From positions 310,001 through 374,000 of the forward strand of contig JALMLS010000143.1 of the NCBI GenBank assembly GCA_038496445.1: DNA of 64,000 bases, in the 5' to 3' direction. Positions within the stretch are counted from its first letter, which is position 1. Each line of letters starts with the position of its first letter. The notes under the pieces are model-generated. The model was not told where the DNA came from and did not search any database. It was given only the letters and a program-made list of their open reading frames with translations. A program made the position numbers and the translations under genes. Positions 10,299-21,505 of this stretch are shown piece after piece. Source of the DNA: Trichosphaerium sp. ATCC 40318 (lineage: Eukaryota > Discosea > Flabellinia > Trichosidae).

Positions 10299-11318
10299 AG
10301 TACATACTATTGATATTAGCAGTTGTCAATGTATTTCAGATGAAGGTGTTAAGACACTTGCTGGCGTACATACTATTCACCTTGGAGGTTGTAGATACAT
10401 ATCAGATGAATCCATCAAGCATCTCGCTGGTGTACATAGCATCTATCTTTGGAACTGTCGATACATATCGGATGAAGGTATAAAAGCGCTTGCTGGAGTA
10501 CATACTATTGATATCAGTGATTGCCAAGATATATCAGATGAAGGTGTTAAGGCACTTGCTGGAGTACATACTATTCACCTTGCAGGCTGTTGTGAGATTT
10601 CAGATGCATCCATCAAGGAGCTTGCTGGAGTTCATTTTATTGATCTTAGTCACACCGGTGTGACAGATGAAGGCATGAAGTGGCTTGCTGGAGTTCATTT
10701 TATTAAACTTACATGTACACGTGTATCAGATGAAGGCATTAAAGAGCTTGCTGGAGTTCACACCATTGATCTTTGTCACACTTCAGTAACAGATAAAGGT
10801 ATAAAAGCACTTGCTGGAGTTCATGCCATTGGCCTTTCACATTGTTATCACATTACGGATGAAAGCCTTAAATCACTTTCTGGAGTTCATACCATTGATC
10901 TTCGTGGTTGTAGAAACATAACAGATGAAAGCATCAAATTTCTAACTCACGTTGTTGCAGTTTATCTACATGGTACTTCAGTAACAGACAAAGGCATCAA
11001 AGCATTATCTAGCGTACTTACTGTTAGTTTTGAAGCTTATTTTACCATAGACTGTATTTACAAATCGGGTAATAAATAGAAGTCTAGTTGTAATTAGGGG
11101 AAGAAGTAAGTTTATTAAACTAAAGCAAGAGTTGTTAAGAATTAACAACCTCTGGTGTGGTCCCTCCACTTAGTTTTTAATAAACTCATGTGCACAGGTC
11201 CCAAGTATGCTTTTATTGTGTTTCAAAATTAAGGCTTGCGCCTTTAAGTTATGTCACTCAATCAATAGAAACAACATTTTTCATTTAGGTACTTAAAATC
11301 AAGTAAACATTTTTTTTA

Positions 11319-12229
11319 TTAAACTTTCAAGAATCTTGCTGTTCTCCAATTAATTGTTATCATTGCTCCGTCTGTTATATTTACTTGAGTTACGGTTTTG
11401 CCGGTATTTTTGTCTACCATCGGCATAGATATACGCTCAATTAATGTGTGCAAGTTACATTCAATTCCAAGAGAAACCAACTTCGATACTAGTAAACGGA
11501 CATTCTCTTGATAGATGAGAGTCCTCTCTCGTACAAAAAAGATTGGCGAATCTTCTTTGTTTTGTTGTCTATAGCCATTGTAGTTTAAAAGCGCTTGTTC
11601 TGATTTCTCGCCGATAATAACAATCTGCAAGTTAAGTTAAGATTAAGCGAACATCCTCAAACAAAATCCAAGAGATGACGTACCTTAGCGCTGTAGCATG
11701 CTCTTTTCGCTGTCAGCTTTAAGTACTCGCATATCTCGTTGCTAACACGCTCTATTACTGGACTCGCGGATTCTCTGGCTATCTCGGCTAGTTCATGAAG
11801 AACGCTCTCCCAAACCCAGTTCTTTTCGGGAACAGTAATACCTACAGGATTTGTGAGCAGTTTGTTGATCATGTCATTCTACTCACCCCAAAAATCAAGC
11901 TCTGCCTTTAGTTCTGTCTTGCTAGCATCTACCGGTACGTAAAGCTCTCCTGTAACCATGTAGTTGTGAATAAGGCGAAAGTAGAAAGGATCTCTTTCAA
12001 AAACCGCTTTATCATCGCTCCATCTACCGGAAGCTATCGCCTCGAGTGGAGATCCTTTATATCTGTTACAATAGCTATGAGGCACCTTGAATTTCTCAAC
12101 TAAACCCACTTCCACCTCTACGAAAGGCTTTGAATCCAGTAGAGCCTCATATGCTTTTTGTTTGCCTTCTGATTTTTTCTTGGTTATTGTCTTTTGTTGT
12201 TTACGCTTTGGTTTTGATTTGCCAAACAT
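11319..12229 (-). CDS. BTB (T1/KCTD-type) domain protein
   Basis: Three exons, 12229-11887, 11841-11684 and 11624-11319, with GT-AG introns of 45 and 59 nt that keep phase. After a Lys-rich N-terminus, residues ~35-110 form a potassium-channel-tetramerisation-type BTB domain. The conserved second half FERDPFYFRLIHNYMVTGEL is clear, while the N-terminal strand that normally carries the NVGG motif is weak. The C-terminal ~170 residues have no recognised fold. KCTD proteins usually act as Cullin-3 ubiquitin-ligase adaptors or scaffold subunits. This one lacks membrane segments, so it is not a channel. Confidence 0.72.
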
Positions 12230-12507
12230 GGTGTAAAGGGGTTTATAAATGAGGTTGACCTAGCAGTTTGTTATTCTCTGAAAAGTTGCTTTTTCAACGC
12301 AAAGTAAATTTGGATATTTTTCAGCATTAGAACAGTATCCGTTCAAGTAATGTTCATTGTTTGTCGGCTAAAACATTCGTTCTTTCATCCATGTCAATTG
12401 AAAAGATGTACACTTCTATATTGATGCATAAAAAAATGTCAATTTTCGCACGTGTGCACGTATGGTAAATCTTTACTTTTTCTACACTTTTTATTATTCG
12501 TTACATT

Positions 12508-14499
12508 TTACTTTGTTGTTAAGCTCTCCATGTGACGTTCAATAGTATCTTTTGCTATCCATAATAAGGCTAAATCATTTCTTTTAAGTATAAGATAGTT
12601 TTTTGTTTGATCAAATCCAAATCCCATAGTCTTTAAAGCATCAACGGCCTTAGGAAACCTTCCAATTGTCTTTGAGAACTTTTTATTCTTTAATGGGATC
12701 TTCTTATACTTTTGATCACTTGGGTGTTGTCTAATATTATTAACAACAAGAGACATTGTCTCAAGAGCCAATCTAGCATTATCCCTTGTTGAATCTCTAA
12801 CAAAGAGACTCAATGATTTGTCAATTCTTCCTCCCAAAGAGTCAACAGATCTTTGTACTCCTTCAAGACCTGCATCTTTAGCAATAAAACCCAAATCTAC
12901 TGGCTTGTTTGGCGGTTTTCTTGGGTTTGATGATGAGATTGAGTTTTGTTTTGATTCTTGCTTTTTGCTTTGTTCTTTTGCTAGAGTTTTTTGAGTTTCT
13001 GCTTTGTGTTGAGAACTTTTTTCTGAGTTACTGTTGGCTTTTACGTCTGCTACTTTGATAGCTTCCCTCACCTTTTCAGAGTGGCAGTCACAATCTGTAT
13101 GTAATTCAGAGTGGTGTTTACTTCTTTCCAGTGCGGCTTTCTCAGCAAGATTCCTTTTATCTTGAAATTTATATGTTACATTATTAGGATCTAATTGTTT
13201 TGGTTGTTCATCAACGTCCATGTCATCTACATATTGTTAGCCTTGAAATAAATTTAAACTTAAGTACCAAATTCATCATCTAGAACTGCAATATTTGCAG
13301 CTCTATCACCTCCAAGAACATGGCCAGTATTTGTCCAATCAAGAGAAATAACTTCCTTTGTTAGCTTTCTGTACAGTGTCCAAAACTCCTCGTTATGATC
13401 TGAATGACGGTTGTGACACAGCTCATGTAGCACTAATTGAGTATTAAATTAAATACATACTATTTAATTTATGCACTCATCTTGCCACTTACTTGTGTTA
13501 AGAATTGTTTGGAATTTTCTAAAACCTTTCAAGTTATCTGTACGCAAACGTAAGGCTACAGCTTGTCCACGGTTCTTTAGTTATCATTAGTTTAATGCCT
13601 CAAACTTCTAATATATGTACCTGGTTGTAACCAAGAACACATCTTTCATTACCGACAGAACCTTCAGGTGGCATTTCTTTCCTAAGAGCGTCAAATAATG
13701 TTAAGCAAAAAACGCGAAAAAAATGAGAATCTTCTTCAAACGAAGCTCTTGGTATAATATATCAAAACGTATACTTACAATGTGCCTATCCGCCAATCAT
13801 ACTTTTTCATAATACCGATAATTCCAGGATGATTAGCAATCTACAAAGCTTGTAAAGGCAAATATTCTAACAGACTTGAATACCTTTAATAAAAGACGAT
13901 GAGCAAATTTAGATGGTGGCGTTTGGAATTGCTGTAATACTTCATAGTTGCCTATACGACCATTTTTGACACGGTCTGCAGCATTGGGATCACCAACTAG
14001 TGGTTTTTAGTAAAGATTCGTAATCCTTTTGCGGACAATAGCCGCAAATAGTGTCTAGACGTACGCTTGCGCCGTTTTTCGCGCCGTAACTCCTCATCAA
14101 AGCCAAGTATGAGTTTGTCCTCCTTGGCGTTAACAACATCGTTGACGTCCTTTACTACGCGTCATTGTGTGGTCAGGAGAGTTACCAATGACGTACAGCC
14201 TGTGTACTTCCAACTACTAATACTTTATCACCAGATGTCAAACCAGCCTCCCCAAGGGTCTGTAGCGCGTTAATAAAGTAATTACAGCTTAAATTAGTGC
14301 TTACACGCTCGTCTTTTGCTCGTAGTGTAAAAGTCCCGTTATTATTTTTAAAAATGAGCTTTACTGTTTCCAGCGATACATCCGTGTACAGAACAATGTA
14401 TTCGCAAAGTTCTCGTACAGAATTGCTCTTTGGCAGTTTAACTGGATAACTCTTATTCTTAAACTTTAAAGAGAATGCAAGAGATGACGTTTCTTCCAT
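12508..14499 (-). CDS. UBL-WLM-PUB metalloprotease (Wss1-like)
   Basis: Start at 14499. The first exon plus the piece after a 45-nt intron gives a ubiquitin-like domain (LKFKNKSYPVKLPKSNSVRE ... GLTSGDKVLVVGS). Exons down to ~13270 carry the WLM domain: ANHPGIIGIMKKYDWRIG, LGYNQ, LRLRTDNLKGFRKF and the zinc motif HELCHNRHSDHNEEFW near 13395-13440. The last exon (13221-12508) has a charged linker and a C-terminal PUB domain (ARLALETMSLVVNNI ... RFPKAVDALKTMGF), which in other proteins binds p97/Cdc48. Family knowledge: WLM proteases of the Wss1/SPRTN class cleave DNA-protein crosslinks and SUMO/ubiquitin-modified targets. The first UBL intron is a multiple of three without a stop, so retention would be silent. 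Confidence 0.82.
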
Positions 14500-14709
14500 G
14501 TGCTCCGCTTTAAATTCCGCTTTTTACGCTAAGTCATACCATTTCAGAAAAAATCATAAAATGGCTTGAGACTTTTTCTCGGCACCTTTGCGGAACATCG
14601 TCCTCAACTACTGTTATGGGATAACACATGAAACAAAGGCACATGTTATGTCATTTAAGGGTGCCACGCACATGTTGTTTATAGTACAAAAATCGTTACA
14701 GTGTTACAT

Positions 14710-16683
14710 TCACTTGAGGTTCTTAATCTCCTCAATAGGAAAGGTGCGTTGTACTGTAAAATACTGCATCAAGTCCTTAGTTTCACCAATGACAACCCAT
14801 AGTTGTTCCTCGGCTACGTCATCAGCAAACATAACAGTTTGTATCTGTTTGTTTTGTTGGTAATAACGCCGAAGTTTTTCTTTTGGAAATCCTTGGTTTG
14901 TAGCAAAGTAACTTTGAAAAACGTTTACAGTAGGCTATTTAAAAGAGTTATTTAAACCATATAAACATAAAGCAACGAACTACAAATGTACTGGCGAATA
15001 TGACAGGTGATATTCTGTGAAAACAAAGGTTCGCTGAAACATAAACAAAAAAAACCTGATTGGTTTGACGTACATCTTCGGATACTATTATCCACTTTCC
15101 ATCACCATAAGCCATTGTTTGAATACGCTTATGGTCTTTCCAATAGGCTTCTAATTGTTGTTGAGGAAACTCTGTAGCTATAGAGTATACTTGTTTAGGT
15201 CCAGGTGTCTCCCAACGTTCACAAAGCAATATCCAAACACCTTGATCTGAAAACAAAAAAAAAACGTCAGAAAAGTATTACATGCAATCCAGACAGTATT
15301 CTAGCTCTACTTTTATTTCAAGCACGCTGGATAGATACCATTTCGTAAAATAAATGTAAAAAGAGTACGTACAAAAGGCTACTGATGTAACTCTAAATCC
15401 CTTATCCCAAAAAATTTGAATATCAGCGGTTGGTAGTTTTCCAGTCGTTTTAAGAGACTGGTAAGGCATTTTATACTCCTCCTTCCATTTCTCAGTTACG
15501 AGAATCCACCTACTTTCTACAAAACTCAACTAAACATCATTAGCTTTACGTCAACAATGATGGGTCCGAATAATCGTCCACAAGCCTTAATTAAACAACG
15601 GCAATACTAAATACCTCTCTAATGTTTTCACCTCTACTATAACGTTCTTGCACTACTTTTAGAGGGAATTTTCCATCAACGTAGTACAAAAATTGATAAT
15701 CTATTTTCTCATCAACTTGGGTGATAAGTACCCATTCACGCCTTGCTTTGAAGAACCTGCTTATGAATACATCACCCTACACAAATGATTCAGTAATCAA
15801 TCCATTACTATTTGTGTATTTCTCCGGTTTTAAGCGCTCACCTTTATGATTTTTTGGAATCGTGTTGTTTGGCTCTTTAATGACTTTGTTGGTGTTTCTT
15901 GAATTTCTGGTGGCTATTAAATTAAAAAGTAAGCACGTTGCAACGAAAAAAAATCAAAAAAAAAACCTGGCATGGATTTTTGTTCAATTTGGGTTTGTCG
16001 TTTGTAACCGATTCGCTTGCTATACTTGGACGTCTATTCGCATCTGGGGACCCAGACCAATCACTTGTCCATGCTGACTTGGCTGCAGGACGTGCTTTAA
16101 AAGAATTGGAAGGGCCATGAGATGCAGCATCCGAAGCCATAGCAGAAGGAAGCTGAGACCTTCTCCATGTGGATTTATCACCTATACTTTTTCGGTCTAT
16201 GTAATCGAATGTCAGTTTGGCTGGTTGCCATAAATACACTTTTAACGCACGTAGTTTTGGGTCCTCTGCTTCAAACAATGGTTCAGGAAATGGTGCTGGA
16301 GCCCCATCACTCCCTACTGGCTGCTCTGCCCCTGAATTACGGCTATATTTGCGATTAGAACCCCAAACGCTTTTGGCAAACCCATTTTTGCAAATTTGGT
16401 TGTAGTGTAACTCACCTGCTTATTGTATCGCTCCTACGCCAAGACCAATCAAAAAATTCGTCAGCCTAGTTATTTTCAGACACTTTTGAAAACCGTTTTT
16501 ACTAACCTCCTCGCTGGACAGTGTGTTGTCCACTCGTGGGTCTTGGTGAGCATTCGGTTCTCTGTTTGATACAGAAATACGCTATTTTATGTTAAAACCC
16601 ACATACGCGCTTCAGTGGCGTACGTGTCCAAAATCTTTCAACAATTGGTCGAAATCGCCTTGGTTGTAGCTTTTGTTGCTCAT
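14710..16683 (-). CDS. Protein with tandem tryptophan-rich repeats (MLK C-terminal-like)
   Basis: Start at 16683 (MSNKSYNQGDFDQLL). The N-terminal exons include FFDWSWRRSDT, and the exon 16278-15960 is Ser/Pro-rich. Four or so repeats of ~70 residues follow, each built as W-[IV]-[LV]-[IV] strand, YQ/VQ strand, FPxxxL, W/Y, then a second strand (examples: SRWILVTEKWKEEY with IFWDKGFRVTSVAF; GVWILLCERWETPG; GKWIIVSEDV; LWVVIGETKD). They resemble the repeats after the kinase domain of plant MUT9-like (MLK) kinases, but no kinase domain is present here. The stop is at 14710-14712. The function is unknown. It shares a 146-bp divergent promoter region with the PABPN1-like gene. Confidence 0.6.
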
Positions 16684-16829
16684 TACCTTAATAACAGTTC
16701 TAACATGCGATACCTTCCTTGCAGGCGAGTAATGAACCTGTTGTACTTAAAAAATACATTAAGGCACTAAAATCTGCTCTGTCGTATTTCCTTCAATTAC
16801 AAAAGCTCCCACTATTCTCATAACGTAAC
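16684..16829. promoter_or_regulatory. Divergent promoter region, 146 bp
   Basis: Only 146 bp separate the start codons of the minus-strand repeat protein (16683) and the plus-strand PABPN1-like gene (16830), so both promoters must lie here. No TATA box is evident. Confidence 0.45.
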
Positions 16830-18222
16830 ATGTCGAGTGAAAACGATCAAACTACAATTATTGATGAAGAGAGCAAAGTACGCGATCAACATTCGCTGAG
16901 AGTGTACTAATAAATCAAAGGAGCATGATACAAAGATTTTAGAAGAAGAACTGGATCTAGAGGACGATGTGGAAAGTAAAGTTCATGAGGACGACGATTT
17001 GGGTCCAGAAGAGGAGGTACAGCAATATTAATAGTTATTTTATATTTTATACGCGAGTGTATTGAATACGCTACGAATATTCTCTCGGTGCTCAATTGAG
17101 CGTCGCCAATCACCACTGGAACGCAAACCCTCGCTGCGTGGACATTTGGACAGTATTCACTCACATCTCCACAATGACACCGCAATGACTAGTGTCTACG
17201 GACTTCTGTCTCAGACCTCAGACGACATTTGTTTTAAACCGTCACTGACGGGTTGGTTGCTTACGCGTCTTTTAGAAGGAACAAGCTGAAATAGAGGATA
17301 TGAAGCTTAAGCTTCAACAATTGGAAGCTGAGACAAAGCAACTAGAAAAGATGCAAAGCGAAGTACAAACCAATTCTAAAACAGCGTCTGTCAACAGTGA
17401 AGACACTGACGATCGATCTGTGTGGGTAGGAAACGTACGCCAAAACCACTATCTTTTTTATCGGCTAGTCATAATGAGGGCCATGATTTTTAATTGATAT
17501 TGGGCGCAGGTTGACTACAGTACTACTCCAGAAGAGCTACAGGTAATTTTGATTGTTTTTAGTGAAGTAAAAATTTGACATTTCGAGTTTAAAATTTGGG
17601 CGTCAGCACATTTTAGTCACTAATTGTACTGTACGACGAATGCTAACTGAAACTATAGAAACATTTTTCAGCGTGTGGGTCAATAAACAGGGTAACCATT
17701 CTTTGTAATAAGTGGACAGGACATCCAAAAGGGTACGCGCAATATTTTGGAACGAGTACCGCTTAGATAAATCTTTATCCAATATTGAACCGGTAAAAAT
17801 ACCAACCTGTGAGGATAGTATTCGCTCCGAGCCGGTTCAGTTAATCGTAAATGATTCCGTGGTGTAGTTGGTTATCACATCTGCTTTACACGCAGAAGGT
17901 CTTGGGTTCGATCCCCAACGGAATCATGTCTTTTTGCAATTTTTGTTTTTGCCTATCAACTGATGTCAAAATGTAGTTATGCGTACCTGGAATTCGGTAC
18001 CAAGGAAGCTGTTGCTAACGCCATGGAACTAAACGAATCAAGCTTTAAGAACAGGCAATTAAAGGTAACACGATCGCAATTGCGCCCGTTTAATTGTTCT
18101 ATTAGGTGGGCCAAAAGCGCACCAATGTGCCAGGATACGGTAGTAGAGGTAGGCGCCGATATCGTCCACGTAGATTCCGTCAATTTCGTAGCAGACGGGC
18201 TTTTTTCCATCCTTACAGTTAA
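16830..18222 (+). CDS. PABPN1: PABPN1-like nuclear poly(A)-binding protein
   Basis: Exons at 16830-16877, 16921-17016, 17276-17434, 17510-17542, 17659-17732, 17977-18065 and about 18105-18222 give the full PABPN1 layout. There is an acidic N-terminus, a coiled coil ([20 protein letters not shown]), one RRM with RNP2 SVWVGNVDYS and RNP1 KGYAYLEF, the signature [19 protein letters not shown], and an Arg-rich C-terminus beginning [12 protein letters not shown]. The protein binds poly(A) tails and stimulates polyadenylation. Two introns are unusually long for this locus: 17017-17275 (259 nt) and 17733-17976 (244 nt); the second contains a tRNA-Val gene on the same strand. All joins keep phase. 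Confidence 0.92.
17853..17926 (+). tRNA. tRNA-Val (anticodon TAC)
   Basis: A 74-nt cloverleaf: acceptor GATTCCG/CGGAATC plus discriminator A, a D-arm with GGTGTAGTTGGTTATCAC, anticodon stem TCTGC/GCAGA with loop TTTACAC (anticodon TAC), and a T-arm ending GGTTCGATCC. No intron and no encoded CCA. A T-run from 17929 is a likely RNA polymerase III terminator; the internal A and B boxes are intact. It is nested in an intron of the PABPN1-like gene. Confidence 0.97.
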
Positions 18223-18440
18223 AAATCATAAAGCAACTATAATAATAAAAAATAAAACGTGTATGTTCTTAAACAAGTACTGTGTTGGTACAACAATCAA
18301 TCCAAGGCCCAGCAAGCAACCAATGATTCTCGCTGAAACAGCGAGTAAACGCGTAGACAAATCAATGACAACGGTGATTGAAAACCCGGAACAATACCTT
18401 ATCACGTGCTGGCTTAATCCAGATCCGCTAGGTTTTCACT

Positions 18441-21285
18441 ATGACCACTTTTAAAGTCGGAATATACGACGAATGGACTTCGCAAACAAAAGAAGCAATC
18501 TTGGAGGCTATAGAAGCTAATTTGAAGCCCCTTAATGATTTAGAATTTTCTATCATACCACATGACGGAGGCATAGCGAAAAAAGAAGGCAAGCCATCCA
18601 ACAAAGCAAATTAGAAAAATTTTCCGTTACACAAAAAAAAAAACAACCACGCGATGCTTCTAGGCCAAACATTTCAGGCGTTGACAATTTACTTTTGAAA
18701 TATTTGTCTTAATTGTATCCCACGTGCTACCGTTACACCTATTTTTTGTTCGCTAAGATACTTTAAACAGTTTTTTTTATTTTACAATTAGTGATTGACC
18801 AATACGACGCACTACTTATACTGGGATACAAGTTTCCTACAGAATGTTTTGACGGTTTAAAAAGACTTAAATGCATCGCCAGATGGGGTGTAGGATTCGA
18901 TAAAATAGACACTAAAGCAGCAACTGAAGCAGTACGCTTTACCAACCAAGACAAAAGTTAATCTTTTAAAAGGGTGTCGCTGTTGCTATAACTATACCTT
19001 CAGTCCAAAGACCTGTTGCTGAGGTACTTATACACGAAAAAGAACTCTTCGCATTTATATTTGTAGGGTATAATCGCAATGATAATGTCCATCGCAAAAA
19101 CCATACCAAAACTAGATAAATTTACTAGAAACGGAAACTGGCGTGAAGGAGACTGGAAATCAAGTACTGTGTCTAGTGCCACATATATTTTACAGTATGC
19201 TTAGCGAGTATTGATATACAAGGATACACTCTTGGTACAATAGGTGTCGGTAATATTGGATCAGAAGCATGCAGGATAGCAAAAGTATGCAATTGTTTTT
19301 TGATGTGTTGTTTGACAAAAATAGGCGATAGGTTTTGCACGTGTATTGGCCTACGATCCTTTTGTAAAAGAATCGACTGCCGATACTCTTGAGGTACGAC
19401 TGCGATCATTTACTGGACTTACAGTACTGTAACTTTAGGTTGAGCTGACAACCATCGAAAAAGTTCTGTCTGAGAGCGACTTTGTTATGATTAATGTGCC
19501 TCTAAATAAGCACACTAAAGGTTACTTCCCATTAAGCCAAGACAAAAATATTAATGGTATTGTACTACAGGAATGATTGGCGAAAAAGAAATCGGCATGA
19601 TGAAAAAAACTGCGTATTTGGTGAACACATCTAGAGGTAAAAACAAATCATAACATAACTTTTTTGACATACCTTTGTTTAGGTCCAGTAGTTCAAGAAG
19701 CACCTCTAGTAGCTGCCTTAAAATCTGTATGTAGTATAATTTGTAGTGTTATTATACTTACAACTTGTAGGGTAAGATCGCGGGTGCTGCTCTTGACGTA
19801 TTTGAAGAAGAACCTCCAAAGAAAGATAATTCTTTATTCCAACTTGATAATGTAATTGTTGCTCCCCATGCAGTTGCATGGACAAAGCAACTCATTGAGT
19901 ATGCAATTGTTATTATTACCTCTTGTTATTTACGTACTAACTTGTTATCAATAGAGGAAATTCTAGACTAGCATGCGAGAACATTGTCGAGATTTACAAA
20001 GTATTTTTTTTTGGCGAATCTCATTGTTTAGCGTTGCTTAAGTGTATGTAGGGTTTTGTTCCTAAGTATCTCGCAAACAGAGAAGTTGCAAAAAGTCCAA
20101 AACTCCTTGAGAGGCTTATGTATGTAATCGTCCAATCCACCAATTCTCATAAAATTATCAACAGACAACGTGATTGCTCGAAAAAAGCCGACAATTCAAA
20201 GAAGTATCCAAATAAGTTCAAAGCTGCAGTGCATAACGGAAAGCCAATTTATGGCCATATGCTCACTGAATTTGCTACCAAAGGCATAGCTTGTATTCTA
20301 GAAGTACGTATTATTGTAACCCTCAACAATGAAGTGCTAAACAATCGCGTGCAGTCTGTTAATGGCTTAGATTTCGTTTTGATAGATATGGAGCATAGTG
20401 GCATTGGGTTTGATCGTGTCAGCGAATTATTAGTCCACTTTGTAGACAAGGATATCTTGGCAATAGTGAGAGTCCCGAACGCATCGCTGGCCAAGCTATG
20501 GATACCACGCTTGTTAGATGCAGGTACTTTTGTCTTTTTTCCACGTTTTTTTTTGAAAGAACTAAGGAGCTGATGGTATCATGCTACCAAATGTGAAAAG
20601 TGCTGATGAAGCAAGAGAAGCCGTTTCTTACATGAAGTATCCACCTGATGGTACGTTATAGAGTAATGTGCAATACTTGTCTGTTAAAATATCACGTGTT
20701 TTTTTAAGTTATTGTTTGTTAATATTTGTATCAAAGGTGTGAGAGGAGTAGGTCTCACAGCTGCGCATACATCATGGAAAGGAACAAAAAATGCAAGTGA
20801 TTTCATAAAAGAGAGAAACTCTCACACAATATTAATCTGTATGATCGAGAGTCAAGTCGTACGTCAACACAAACAGAACAATTGTTTTCAGAAGTTGTTT
20901 TTGTAATTAAACGTCTCTTTCAAGGGCGTCAAAGCCGCTGAAGATATTGCCGCAGTTGATGGTGTCGATTGTTTGTGGGTAGGACATTACGACTTGAGTT
21001 GTGACCTAGGAGTCATTGCAGATTTTTATCACGACAAATTCAAAGCCGAACTACAAAAAATTATTGATGCAGCAAAGAAACAAAACATACCGATAGGCAT
21101 TCAACAAGGTACCATCAAACCGCTCTAAGTGTGAACACAGGTATCGTAGCTGACACTTTGTATTAGGCACACCGTTCTTAATAGACAAGTATAGAAAACT
21201 TGGGTTTACCATTTTGTCTTATGGCACAGATGTTCGGACTTACAAGAATTGTCTCGAAGAGGCATTCAAGAAAATCACTCAATAG
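18441..21285 (+). CDS. Fused D-2-hydroxyacid dehydrogenase / HpcH-HpaI aldolase
   Basis: Start at 18441 ([12 protein letters not shown]). The first half is a D-isomer 2-hydroxyacid dehydrogenase: the substrate domain with [11 protein letters not shown], the NAD motif [12 protein letters not shown] (~19235-19275), catalytic Arg in NTSRG, Glu in LDVFEEEP and His in VAPHAVAWT (~19860). The second half, from ~20200, is a class II HpcH/HpaI aldolase: [33 protein letters not shown], the metal-ligand region MIESQ, and [15 protein letters not shown]. No stop separates the halves; the dehydrogenase end ([16 protein letters not shown]) continues in frame into the aldolase, with or without a 45-nt candidate intron near 20116-20160. 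The aldolase family cleaves 2-oxo-4-hydroxy acids to a 2-oxoacid and an aldehyde, and the dehydrogenase could reduce such an oxoacid. The substrate is unknown. The ATG at 20118 could alternatively start a separate gene. Confidence 0.82.
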
Positions 21286-21505
21286 CTAAAACCACGCTAC
21301 CAAAACAAAAGCAGGTTAAATCACATAGATAACACGTAAATTGGAGCATCACTCGTACCCAATAATCAATCAGTACAACTTCAAAAAAGGTGTCTTGTTA
21401 TTTTCAATTAAAACTCCTGAGGTGAAAAATTTTCGGCATAAAAATCTCGAGTGTACCTCAGTCATAAATAGTAGGAGATCTATCTCTTATTGTTTTACAT
21501 CAACA

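Larger units (their letters stand above)
6874..11079 (+). pseudogene. F-box/leucine-rich-repeat gene interrupted by a hAT transposon
   Basis: Encodes an F-box (LPTEILAHILQF near 6995-7030) followed by about 19 LRR units of 21-22 residues with consensus GVHTIDLxxTxVTDEGIKAL, eight before the transposon and eleven after it. F-box/LRR proteins are substrate receptors of SCF ubiquitin ligases. The proposed start at 6874 uses a short first exon and a 34-nt intron (6933-6966); this is in phase but uncertain, since the F-box exon itself has no ATG. Translation of the left part enters the transposon and stops at 7787-7789. The two halves join in frame within one LRR unit if the 2550-bp element and one copy of the 8-bp duplication are ignored, so the insertion is the only visible lesion. 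The right half remains open to the stop at 11077-11079. The intact paralogue is at 46585-47721. Confidence 0.85.

Noticed and set aside
12507-12560. Telomere-like or organelle-derived sequence
   Set aside because: No tandem telomeric repeat or organelle gene is present anywhere in the window; the A/T-rich stretch is simply a 3' flank.
15922-16405. Plus-strand frames opposite the MLK-repeat gene
   Set aside because: The minus-strand exon joins others with correct splice sites and consistent repeats; the plus-strand frames are antisense shadows.
17963-18454. 163-codon plus-strand frame over the PABPN1 3' exons
   Set aside because: Only the first part matches the RRM; after 18065 it reads intron and the wrong frame of the Arg-rich exon, then intergenic DNA. 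The spliced PABPN1 frame explains the region better.
20118-20573. Separate aldolase gene starting at ATG 20118
   Set aside because: The upstream dehydrogenase frame runs into it without a stop, and the ATG overlaps a perfect GTATGT donor; kept only as an alternative to the fusion.
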